Assembly: GCA_001970955.1 (NCBI GenBank)
Contig: MPUH01000200.1
Coordinates: forward strand, 1 to 64,000
Length of the DNA: 64,000 nt
Reading direction: 5' to 3'
Source of the DNA: Stentor coeruleus
Lineage: Eukaryota; Ciliophora; Heterotrichea; Heterotrichida; Stentoridae
Under the pieces are notes generated by a model. It worked only from the letters and a program-made list of their open reading frames with translations, did not search any database and was not told where the DNA came from. A program made the translations under genes and the position numbers. Positions 53,425 to 62,271 of the stretch are shown here, piece by piece (position 1 is the first letter of the stretch; each line of letters opens with the position of its first letter).

Positions 53425-54813
53425 ATGTTGATTTTTTTACTAATAGGTTTTTCTCTAGGAAAAATTCCAGAAGAAGATGGAGTTCTGGTTTTAGATGCAG
53501 AAACTTTCCCCAATGCTTTGCAAAAAGCTCCAAAACTTATGGTAGAGTTCTATGCGCCTTGGTGTGAGCATTGTAAAAAACTAGCTCCAGAGTATTCTAA
53601 AGCTGCGGCTGAACTTAGAAAGCATAAAGTCCGACTTGGAAAGATTGATGGAGATTCTCACAGAGACCTTGTAGACAAATATAAAGTTAAAGGATATCCT
53701 ACACTAATATACTTTGTTGATGGGGTACCATTTGAGTATAATGGTATGCCAACAGCTGAAGGTATAATAGACTGGGTCCTAAAACGCCAAGAGAAAAAAA
53801 TCCACCTTTTAAACTCTACCGACAGTATCGAAGACCTTTCATCCTCAATCCCTATTCTCTGTGTTTTCTTCGGTTTATCATCAAACAACGAAAGATCAGT
53901 CTTTGAATTTGCAGCCTATAACGTCCAAGGTGTAGCTTTTTACGAAACCCCTCATGAAATTCATGCTTCACAATATTCACTAACCCAACCAAAAATTCTA
54001 GGTTTCCGCAACGGAATTCACGAGAAATACGAAGGATCATTCTCAACAGTTGACCTATCAAAATTCTTAGAAGGTTTAAAACCAGCTAAAATACATGAAT
54101 TTAACGACGATACAGCAAAAAGGATTTTCGACTATCAATCAACAGCTTTTTTCTTATTATGTAACGATGATGACCTTGAACTTTATGAAAATACCTTAAG
54201 ATCCTTATCCGAAGAATATAAAACTGAGTTTATTTTCACATCAGCCGACCTTAGTAAACCAGGAAACCCTACAAAACTAGCTGGGGCACTTGGTATTCAA
54301 GCTCAAGAAATGCCTTTAGCGGTAATAATCGATTTTGATAAAGCATTTAATAAATACAGAAAATCATCTACAGATTTCCAAGAATTAAAAAAGTTTATTG
54401 AAGAGTATAAAGGAAAAGAGCTAGAAGCATATTTAAAAAGCCAAGAAATTCCTGAAGAAGAATATGAAAATTCAGTTAGAGTGATTGTTGGGAAAAATCA
54501 TAATGATGTTGTTAATGATATAGAAAAAGATGTTTTGGTTTTGTATTGTACATATGATCATCCTAAATGTATTGAATTTATTCCGATGTATGAAAGGTTA
54601 GCTAAAGATACAAAAAGATGGGAAGGGTTTTTACCTTGTAAAATGGACTTAGCATATAATGAAGTTATAGGAATTAGGCCAAGATTTATACCACATATTG
54701 TTTTGTATACTAAGGAGGATAAAGAAGGAATGGTATACTCGGGAGAGTTTACGAAAGGAGCTGTGAAAAATTTCTTGAGGGGGATTATTAGGAAAGAGTC
54801 TTTAGATCTTTAG
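53425..54813 (+). CDS. Protein disulfide isomerase-like protein, one active site
   Basis: 462 aa. A short signal peptide (MLIFLLIGFSLG) leads to a first thioredoxin domain with active site WCEHC (C47-C50), FYAPWCEHCKKLAPEY and the cis-proline loop GYPTLIYF. Two redox-inactive thioredoxin-like domains follow (about 130-230 and 230-340). The last domain (about 350-455) resembles the PDI a' domain but reads TYDHPKCIEF where WCGHC would be, so it has one cysteine and no active site. The C terminus is ESLDL, not KDEL/HDEL, so ER retention must work another way or the protein leaves the ER. It is probably an oxidoreductase or chaperone of the secretory pathway. Confidence 0.88.
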   Translation: MLIFLLIGFSLGKIPEEDGVLVLDAETFPNALQKAPKLMVEFYAPWCEHCKKLAPEYSKAAAELRKHKVRLGKIDGDSHRDLVDKYKVKGYPTLIYFVDGVPFEYNGMPTAEGIIDWVLKRQEKKIHLLNSTDSIEDLSSSIPILCVFFGLSSNNERSVFEFAAYNVQGVAFYETPHEIHASQYSLTQPKILGFRNGIHEKYEGSFSTVDLSKFLEGLKPAKIHEFNDDTAKRIFDYQSTAFFLLCNDDDLELYENTLRSLSEEYKTEFIFTSADLSKPGNPTKLAGALGIQAQEMPLAVIIDFDKAFNKYRKSSTDFQELKKFIEEYKGKELEAYLKSQEIPEEEYENSVRVIVGKNHNDVVNDIEKDVLVLYCTYDHPKCIEFIPMYERLAKDTKRWEGFLPCKMDLAYNEVIGIRPRFIPHIVLYTKEDKEGMVYSGEFTKGAVKNFLRGIIRKESLDL

Positions 54814-55276
54814 ATTAATAGTAAGATTTGGTTTTAAAAGGGAATTAATTTAAGAATGTTTAGAGGATGCTGATAAATAGGTTGAGTTTTATATGTGAAT
54901 TTATGATAGGGTTAATTATTGGAATATTAAAATGGATATAAAGATTATAACTAAAGTGAAAGTTGATATGAGGATTTTCTTTTAAGTTGTTTAAAAATTA
55001 TATAGGAAATATATATACAAAATTTATCATATCAATATTTATCATATAAGATTATTCTCATACCAACTTTTATCTTTTTTATTACTAAAAAAATTTCAAA
55101 ACTAAACGTAAACCTATCAGTAAAACTTTGTTATCTAATACAATATTTTTATCTTATCCTCTCCTCTATATTTTCATCCCATCTATCCTCTTATATATAC
55201 CCATATAAATTTTTATTATTCAAAATCTCAAAAAAAACTCCTAATCTTCTCATAATCCTATTACACTCCTTATCTC
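54814..55276. other. Convergent intergenic region
   Basis: G/T-rich to about 55,000 then C/T-rich to the next stop. The switch is sharp near 55,020. Confidence 0.6.
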
Positions 55277-55837
55277 TTAGCAACTCTGCCAACAGTCTTC
55301 TTTCTTAAAAATTATATGTGAATTTTGCTTAACCCCATCATCCATTTTAAATGTTCTATTCGTCCCAGCTTCCCATATAAGACAGGTTGATTTAACACAA
55401 ACATATTTGTATTCAAAATCTTTAATAACCCCTTCAGCAATAAGAATATTAACCTTCCATATATTCCCAGGACTCCATTCAAGCTCTAAACCTCTTAATG
55501 GATTCCAATTGCCTAGAAAATCAGGTTCTCCTGTAATAACAACTCTTTCTCCATACTGTGTATGATATGCTATATTAAAATTGAACTCATAAGTATAACC
55601 TGTAGTTTTTTCTTTTTCTATTTGTATTGCTGCGTCTAATAGTCTTTTTAATATGTCTGGACGATTTCTTAGCTCAGATATATCAAACATTGAGTTTCTT
55701 TGAGATTTTTGTGTGCGCTCCGCTTCGCTACGCTTAGAAAGAACTTCGACAGATGATCTATGATTGAAGCTGTTAAAGGTATTTATTTTTATCTCGTCTT
55801 CGGATTTTCTATGACCATTACTGCGCTTTCCGTTCAT
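55277..55837 (-). CDS. CBM20 starch-binding-domain protein
   Basis: 186 aa. The N-terminal 65 residues are polar and basic. Residues about 75-175 match a CBM20 starch/glycogen-binding domain: FNFNIAYHTQYGERVVITGE, the core motif FLGNWNPLRGLEL, WSPGNIWKVNILI, DFEYKYVCVKS and WEAGTNRTFKM. The tryptophans of both binding sites (GNW, W in LIWEAG) are present. No catalytic domain is attached, so it is a stand-alone glycan-binding protein, perhaps a glycogen adaptor like laforin or starch-scaffold proteins without the phosphatase. No signal peptide is seen, so it is cytosolic. Confidence 0.88.
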   Translation of the reverse strand: MNGKRSNGHRKSEDEIKINTFNSFNHRSSVEVLSKRSEAERTQKSQRNSMFDISELRNRPDILKRLLDAAIQIEKEKTTGYTYEFNFNIAYHTQYGERVVITGEPDFLGNWNPLRGLELEWSPGNIWKVNILIAEGVIKDFEYKYVCVKSTCLIWEAGTNRTFKMDDGVKQNSHIIFKKEDCWQSC

Positions 55838-56434
55838 TAAGGTTATTTATTATTTAGGTTTTAGATATAGGAATTTTTTTTTAGAGGGATTTATCAGAGA
55901 AACTTGAAAAAGTTGCTGACTTTTGAAAATAAGAACTTAGAATCTAGGATATTAGAATAATATAGGATTATAGAGAAGATTAAGGAAAAAGTAGGCTTAT
56001 GGAAGAAAAGTAATGAGAGGTTATGGGAGCAGGAGGATTTTGCTGATAGTAAATTTTAGATGATGGGGAAAAGGGAAAGATTATAAAGGTTTGTAAAGAT
56101 TTTATTATTATTATGTGAATTATTGTAGAGAAAATTGTGGATAATTTTCAAAGGAGGCTTTGGATTAATGGTATTTCACATAGCATCAACCACTAATTCT
56201 CTACATATCAAAAAACCCTCAAATATAAAAATATCTTCATCTCATCTCCAACCATTATTCCAAATTTAATCTAAAATTCCTAAATCTCCAATCCCCATCC
56301 TTACTTTCCCTTTAAAATCTTCCAAAATTCATAAACTCAATCACTTTAAAAAAAAAAATCCATAACCTATCTTCCACCATTTTAAAAAACCCCATAAATA
56401 TCTTAATCCTAATCTATTTTCACATAAAACTCTT
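55838..56434. other. Intergenic with an abrupt skew switch
   Basis: G-rich, C-poor to about 56,160 then C-rich, G-poor to the next stop. This is one of the clearest switch points in the window. Confidence 0.6.
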
Positions 56435-56905
56435 TTAAGAACTACTAGGTTTATTAGTATTATCATTAGTCTTAGTTGTAAAATCAATAACAGGCCCATA
56501 TTCACATTTTGGGAGGAATTTAGGCAACGGATACGCTGTAATTTGTTTAAACTCTTGGGCAATATAAATTTGATCATTTTCATGAGTCCCTAAATTCTGA
56601 ATTGAAGGTAAAACCCTATTATTAAATCTCCCTTGTTCGCCAAGTACTTTACATGAATACAAACTATAAACAAAAAACATATTTACAATCGACCAACAGT
56701 ATCCCATAATCACTGTAACAAGATAAGGATAAACATTATAATTATAAACCCAAAAAATAACCAAAGCTAAAGATATCTCAAGAATCCATACAATACTAAT
56801 CAGTCCTTTAATCTTATAATAAGTGTTTAGATATGACCATTTAGGATCAGAAGAATTCAATGATGAAAATACCCTAACAGCATTAGCACATTCAATAGAA
56901 AACAT
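56435..56905 (-). CDS. Small membrane protein, 156 aa
   Basis: Two or three hydrophobic segments at about 32-55 (ISIVWILEISLALVIFWVY) and 60-85 (YLVTVIMGYCWSIVNMFFVY). They are preceded by a short cytoplasmic-type segment and followed by a polar tail of about 65 residues ending NTNKPSSS. No motif is recognised. It is possibly a tetraspan fragment or a lineage-specific membrane protein. Confidence 0.6.
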   Translation of the reverse strand: MFSIECANAVRVFSSLNSSDPKWSYLNTYYKIKGLISIVWILEISLALVIFWVYNYNVYPYLVTVIMGYCWSIVNMFFVYSLYSCKVLGEQGRFNNRVLPSIQNLGTHENDQIYIAQEFKQITAYPLPKFLPKCEYGPVIDFTTKTNDNTNKPSSS

Positions 56906-57128
56906 AACAAATACTAAATATTTCTATACACAATATATAATGGCATAGTAAAATACTAAAACCAATTGTCACAGCTTCGATTATTAGTAAAAAACCTATA
57001 ACACATGTTTTGAGGATTTCAATTAAACAGATTATTTGACAGCCGGCATAGATTTTGCAGCTAATTGAGAATTACATACAACAATGAGAACAAGGTTTAA
57101 TTGGCATTTTTATTATTTTTATATATAC

Positions 57129-57632
57129 ATGAAAACAGACCATTTAGAATACCCTGGGTTTATTGTAAGGAAAACTTTAAGCCCATTACATGAGAATTAT
57201 TTATCTAGATTACAGAAGTCAGTTAAAAACTTAGGGTCAAAAAAAATTATTGTGCATCTTCCAAGTGTAGAAGCTGAGGCAAATGAAAATGTTGAAAACC
57301 ATGAGAAAAATGAGAAAAATAGTAAATGCAGAGGAAAACTGTTACCGAAGATGGGGAAAATATCGAGATCTCCAGTTTGTGTTTGTAAGAGTCCTGGTAA
57401 TTTTAACCTGGCAATTGCCTGTGAGACGGTTAACAGTTTCTATAATCAAGATATGCTGTTATTTAGAAACAAAACGTGTTTGAAGTTGGAAAAACATGAT
57501 GAAAACCCAGGACGGAAGCTTTCTATTGTACAGATGCCTTTGCCTTCAAGTAGATTGACTGAAGTTAAAATACCGAGGACATTGAGTAGACTGAAGTTTA
57601 GGAATAGAAGCTTGCAAAAAATTCATGATTAA
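57129..57632 (+). CDS. Unknown basic protein, about 167 aa
   Basis: I favour the ATG at 57129 (MKTDHLEYPGF); an in-frame ATG at 57084 would add 15 aromatic residues (FYYFYIY) that look like AT-rich leader. The body has a helix YLSRLQKSVKNLGSKKII, an acidic linker ENVENHEKNEKN, an SRSPVCVCKSPG turn and a basic tail PRTLSRLKFRNRSLQK. No domain was recognised. The skew and 3' flank fit a real plus-strand gene. Confidence 0.5.
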   Translation: MKTDHLEYPGFIVRKTLSPLHENYLSRLQKSVKNLGSKKIIVHLPSVEAEANENVENHEKNEKNSKCRGKLLPKMGKISRSPVCVCKSPGNFNLAIACETVNSFYNQDMLLFRNKTCLKLEKHDENPGRKLSIVQMPLPSSRLTEVKIPRTLSRLKFRNRSLQKIHD

Positions 57633-58156
57633 TTTTTATATAAAAGATACTAAATGAAGCTATGGTAATTCCTTGGAGAAGCTTTATCTTTTATTTTTAA
57701 GAGATTTTTCATTTTTGGATGTGTTTTTGGGTTTATGGAAGTGCGAATTTTGAGGGTTCGGTAAAGAGTCTTAGATGATTTAGGGTTTTTTCTTTGGCTG
57801 AATAAGTGAAATACTTATATTCAATAGTTTGTAAATGTTGATATTACTAATTATTATTTTTGACTCAGGAGGGATGATTAAGAGTATCTTGCCATATGAA
57901 GATTTAGAATTCTTGTAAGGATATATATGATGACTAAAACTGAAAAGTAAATAAATTGTAATTGTATTTATAAGAATTGCAAGTAAAAAATTTGAAATAA
58001 AAAAGAAGTAAATACTAGTTTTAATCAATAATTAAAATATATTTTATAACTTTATAATCATTAGTAATCATACAATTGACTAATATAATATGAAATTCTT
58101 GTATGATTTTATTGTCATCATTTGTTTATTTTCTTATTTGCATTTATTTCTATTAT
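57633..58156. other. Intergenic, no feature seen
   Basis: G/T-rich 3' flank followed by AT-rich DNA. No RNA gene or repeat was recognised. Confidence 0.55.
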
Positions 58157-58591
58157 ATGGAAAACAATCTTATGCAATATTTGGGAAAGAGTTCAGGTGA
58201 GCCCATGGATAAATACGGCTGCCATTTCGAATTCCAAGACTTATATCAAAGATTAACAATCCTGAAAAAACAACGTGAAAGGCAGGGTAACAACATCATT
58301 TTCAAAAGCTTCGACAAGGACTATCGAAAAAGCCCCCCATCAAATCCAAAGACTCGACATAAATCCAAAAGTTCTCTTCGAAGTAATTCTGTTACTAAAA
58401 ACTCAAAAAGAGGCATTAGTTCTGATTTTATGAAAATAAGTCAAATCTACTCGCCTACAGTTAAAAAAACCAAACCAAAAATCCAATCGCCTGAAAGGTT
58501 TTTAGGGACTATAAAATTTCCTGCGTCTGTTATAGGAAAGCGTTCTTTAAAAAGAAGAGTATCAAGATTAAGGGTTTGTAATAATAGTTAA
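58157..58591 (+). CDS. Unknown basic protein, about 144 aa
   Basis: I favour the start at 58157 (MENNLMQYLGK); the in-frame ATG at 58103 would add 18 hydrophobic residues (FVYFLICIYFYY) that could be a signal anchor but more likely are AT-rich leader. The protein has a short helix (EFQDLYQRLTILKKQRERQG) and then a disordered, very basic serine/lysine tail (RHKSKSSLRSNS, KRSLKRRVSRLRV). No domain is recognised. Confidence 0.5.
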   Translation: MENNLMQYLGKSSGEPMDKYGCHFEFQDLYQRLTILKKQRERQGNNIIFKSFDKDYRKSPPSNPKTRHKSKSSLRSNSVTKNSKRGISSDFMKISQIYSPTVKKTKPKIQSPERFLGTIKFPASVIGKRSLKRRVSRLRVCNNS

Positions 58592-59504
58592 AAAAAATAG
58601 TAAAAATTGAACAGATAATTTTGGTTTTTTTGGAGAATAGATAGGTTATTGGAATTTTAGATGGAGTAAATATATTGAGAAAATGTAGTAAAAAATTAGT
58701 TTGCTAAAAAAGATAATTGTAATTTGAGTTTGATTAGAAAATAAAGTTTTATGCCATTTTTGGGAGAAGGGTAGATTTTGGGTTAAGGATGGCATGTTTT
58801 TTAAGGTTGATTTTTGAGAGTTTCAATGCAAAGTGCTTATATGAAGTATATATTTTATTAGTAACTATTTATTAAGGATTTATCTAACATTAATCTTTGC
58901 TATAAGGATGCTACAAGTTGTGAGAGAATTTTAGGATCATCATTAATTATATAAATGTTGAGTATAGGCGACAAGGAGTAGCAAAAAATGTGTTAAAGGA
59001 TGATTTAGAGTTTTTTTCTAGTTAGGCATTCTTATAACTTTCGATGCTAGCATTTCAATATTTTCTAGCAAATTTTTAGAGAAAATTCTACCACTTTGAC
59101 TCCCATTTTTCTGTTATTTCAGTTATTTTAATTATTCTCTTTTTTGCTTACCCTATAAATCTGATAATCGACCAAGCATATCTTTTTTCATCATCTACTC
59201 TATCCATACTATAAATTATCTAAAAATTACATTTTTAGCCTTATTTCACAGCTTATCAAAAAAATTATAGTAAATAAGTCCTATCGCTATTATCCTCTTT
59301 AATAAATTTATCATCCACTCATATATTTTATTCTTTTAAAAGGTTAAATTTTATATTTTGTATAGTTTCATCAATAGAATTTTTGGCAGATCATATGATG
59401 ATATATTGCCTTATCATATTATTATATATAAAATTTATCTTCTCACTAATAAAACTAAAAAATATTCAAAAATTGAAATAGCCATCTAGTTTTATAATTA
59501 ATTA
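58592..59504. other. Intergenic, no feature seen
   Basis: G/T-rich to about 58,830, C/T-rich from about 59,030 to the EF-hand gene. No ORF, RNA gene or repeat was recognised. Confidence 0.55.
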
Positions 59505-59804
59505 ATGGCTGACCTTAGTGCCGAAGAAGTTCAACGAGTCAAAGACTTACTTAATAGTTTTTATGTAAACGGAGATTCAAGTGTTGTTGAGGAACTCTTT
59601 AGGATTATTGATCGAGATGGAAGTGGGTCTTTGGAAGCTGATGAACTTGAGCCTATTATAGGTGCAGTAACAGGGAAACAACTAGGAGCAGGGGAACTTG
59701 AAGCTATAATTAAAGCTGCTGACGAGGATGGAAACAGCACAATTGAACTTAATGAGTTCGAAGGTCTGCTAAACAACGCTGAAGTCAAAGCTCTTCTTAC
59801 TTAA
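59505..59804 (+). CDS. Small EF-hand calcium-binding protein
   Basis: 99 aa, two EF-hands. Loop 1 is DRDGSGSLEADE and loop 2 is DEDGNSTIELNE; both have acidic residues at positions 1, 3 and 12 with glycine at 6 in loop 1 (serine at 6 in loop 2). Both should bind calcium. It is about half the length of calmodulin or centrin, so it would be a single EF-hand pair like S100 or calbindin-type proteins, although sequence similarity is to the calmodulin group. It is acidic, with no acylation site, and probably cytosolic. Confidence 0.88.
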   Translation: MADLSAEEVQRVKDLLNSFYVNGDSSVVEELFRIIDRDGSGSLEADELEPIIGAVTGKQLGAGELEAIIKAADEDGNSTIELNEFEGLLNNAEVKALLT

Positions 59805-60940
59805 GTACCTAATATAGGAATATAGGTTTAGAAATATAATTTTATACATACTGTTACTGTGAAATCTGAATGAAGGATGAAATTTATTCACTCAATCCTA
59901 GAGTATTTTATTTATATGCTACCAAAATAGTTTAGATTATTAAGTAATTTTCATGTACAAATCCTAGTATATAATAAGATTTGTATATATTTGTTTAAGA
60001 AACTTTACTATAAAATTATAAAAGATTACCAAAAGATAAAACTATATACGTCTATTCAAAATTTTACCATTTTATACGGGTTTTTATCTTATATTTCACA
60101 TAAAAATTTCACTTTTCAAAATATTAGTATTGGAATATAGGATGAATTGTAAATATTAGAGTTTTTTTTAATCATTTGTATGTGTTAGTTTTTAATAAGA
60201 TAATTTGCTAAATTTAAAAGTTTATTTTTTATAGTTGTAATTGTTTAGAATTTTATCATTAGCATTTTTTGAATATTTAGGGCATATTATGAATCTTTCT
60301 AGCCTATCTTGATTAATATGAATACCGATCAGCTAATAATATTCCTTTAATTCAAGAAATCCATAAACATAAACTAATTATATGCTTATAAAACATTATA
60401 GTTTAGTTATACTTATAAATGAATATATCATTATAATAATAGTAGTTCAAGGGCCAATACATATAAGAGATGGGAATTTGAGTTTTTTGTTTAGAAAATA
60501 TTCCAATCAAAATGAAAATTGTATCTGAAGAATAATGATGTAGATAAGTTTAAGAGAAGACTTGAAAAATTCAGGTGCTTAAAAAATCTCTAAATTTTTG
60601 GACTGAAATTATAAAATTATAGGCTTCCTCCTTAGGAAAATGGATTTTTTATAGGATGCTAAGTATAAAATATTAGATATATACATATAATTCATAGCAT
60701 ATTTTTTTGTACTAATTCCCCTTTACCTTTCTGACTAAAGTGCAGTAATATCAACTTACTGCATATNTTTTTTGTACTAATTCCCCTTTACCTTTCTGAC
60801 TAAAGTGCAGTAATATCAACTTACTGCATATTCACACTAAAAAAAACCCATGCTATCTTCCAAAACACAAACTCTATTTTCATATCATAAAACTGTAATA
60901 ATTCTTATTATTTATAAATAAAACTCATAATTACATTATC
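59805..60940. other. Convergent intergenic region with one assembly join
   Basis: AT-rich DNA without coding signal, with a duplication around the N at 60767. C-rich near the right gene's stop. Confidence 0.55.
60703..60830. repeat. Assembly-join duplication around N at 60767
   Basis: About 63 bases before the N are repeated after it, in non-coding DNA. Confidence 0.9.
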
Positions 60941-61798
60941 TTAGTTATTATCATCAGCAGCTTTAAAAAACTCAAATTTCTTAGCATTTCCAGGTTTAGG
61001 GGAATTTAATTCAGAACGTTCATATATATAACTATCCATAATAAGGTTGATATTTTTCGGGCTTAGTTCTAAATTTTCAGTCCCAAGGCGTTTTAAAACT
61101 TCAGTTACATCATCGACTTGATCAAGAATTTCTAATATTTTATGTACTTCTTGAAGTTTAATATCATTTTTATCATCAAACCATGAGGTTATCGCTAAAG
61201 CATTATATGGGTGCATTGAATAGCTTATTGGAGAATTATCAACTATTATAACTTTTTTCAAATCACGTCCTAAAAGTGAAAGGTTTTTTACATAGCTTCC
61301 ATTAGAGATTATACAGTCATTTCTAAATAGTCTACCTTTGACTACTTGATGTTTATCTATGAAGTCTATTACTGGGTCTGCATAAGCTTTTAGACTTGCT
61401 GTGAAAATTACTACTTCAAATACTTTACCTACGTTTATTAGGAAATCTTCTACACCTGGGCGTATTAAAACATAGATATCAACTAAATTCCCATCGATAA
61501 TAATTGATAATTTCAAATCGCACTTTTCTATTGGATGTAATGAACTGTGAACTAAAGTTTCGTCAAGATCAAGAATTAAAGTCTTTTTGCCTTCAATGCT
61601 ATGAGGCTGGAGTAGCGTGATTTCCTCAGAACTCGCTTTGTGTTGAACAAAAAAGCATGAGCACAACTTAGAAAACACTCTTAATATACAAGGCTTCCTT
61701 GTCCTAGTGTAGCATTGCTGGGTGTTATTCAAAGAACTTTCATCACAAGGCTGGATAATTTTGCTATTCTCGATAGAATTTTGCAAAGATGTACTCAT
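60941..61798 (-). CDS. SCP/FCP1-type CTD phosphatase-like protein
   Basis: 285 aa. The HAD catalytic motif LILDLDETLVHSS starts near residue 74, with nucleophile D77 and D79 in the DxDET signature. It is followed by RPGVEDFLINVGKVFEVVIF, TASLKAYADPVIDFID and KKVIIVDNSPISYSMHPYNA with its final acidic pair. This is the small CTD phosphatase (CTDSP/NIF, Dullard) group, which removes phosphate from serines of RNA polymerase II CTD or lipin-type substrates. The N-terminal 60 residues hold a Cys-rich hydrophobic segment (VFSKLCSCFFVQ) that may be palmitoylated or associate with membranes. BRCT is absent, so it is not FCP1 itself. Confidence 0.93.
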   Translation of the reverse strand: MSTSLQNSIENSKIIQPCDESSLNNTQQCYTRTRKPCILRVFSKLCSCFFVQHKASSEEITLLQPHSIEGKKTLILDLDETLVHSSLHPIEKCDLKLSIIIDGNLVDIYVLIRPGVEDFLINVGKVFEVVIFTASLKAYADPVIDFIDKHQVVKGRLFRNDCIISNGSYVKNLSLLGRDLKKVIIVDNSPISYSMHPYNALAITSWFDDKNDIKLQEVHKILEILDQVDDVTEVLKRLGTENLELSPKNINLIMDSYIYERSELNSPKPGNAKKFEFFKAADDNN

Positions 61799-62271
61799 AT
61801 TATATATAAATTAAACTCATTCAATTGTTTTTTATAGTAATCCTTATAGTTTGATTTAGGCAAAAAAAATCTAGAACAGCGAGTTGTAGTTATTGACCAA
61901 GTTTAAAGCATACAGTAAACCACTAATTATTATTATAATTGATTTAACTGAGCTAACTATTAAAAACATTTACTTTTTTTACTTTTCTTATAAAAATGAC
62001 TTTCACTCTAACCTTTCTGCCTCAAAATTTTTAAACAGTATTTTTTACTATATTCTCACATTATTTTATCATTATTCAAAATATTGCTTCTACAATAACA
62101 TCTAATAGTAATCACACAATCCTTATCGAAAAAATTTCTTTTATTAAATAAATTCCTTACCTAAAATTCATTTAACCCCAATTCAAAATTTCTTAAATCC
62201 TTGGCTCAAACCTAAAAATCCATGATCCAATTTTATATGAAAATTAAACATAAACTTATTAGATTAAATAG
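61799..62271. other. Intergenic, no feature seen
   Basis: AT-rich; C/A-rich near the channel gene's 3' end. A 70-codon frame at 61,893-62,105 is hydrophobic and AT-driven and is not credited. Confidence 0.55.

Noticed and set aside
56870-56890. CCCTAACA-like telomere motif
   Set aside because: Single occurrence only; no tandem array, so not a chromosome end.
61893-62105. 70-codon hydrophobic frame
   Set aside because: Phe/Tyr/Ile-driven by AT content; lies in the divergent flank of the phosphatase gene.
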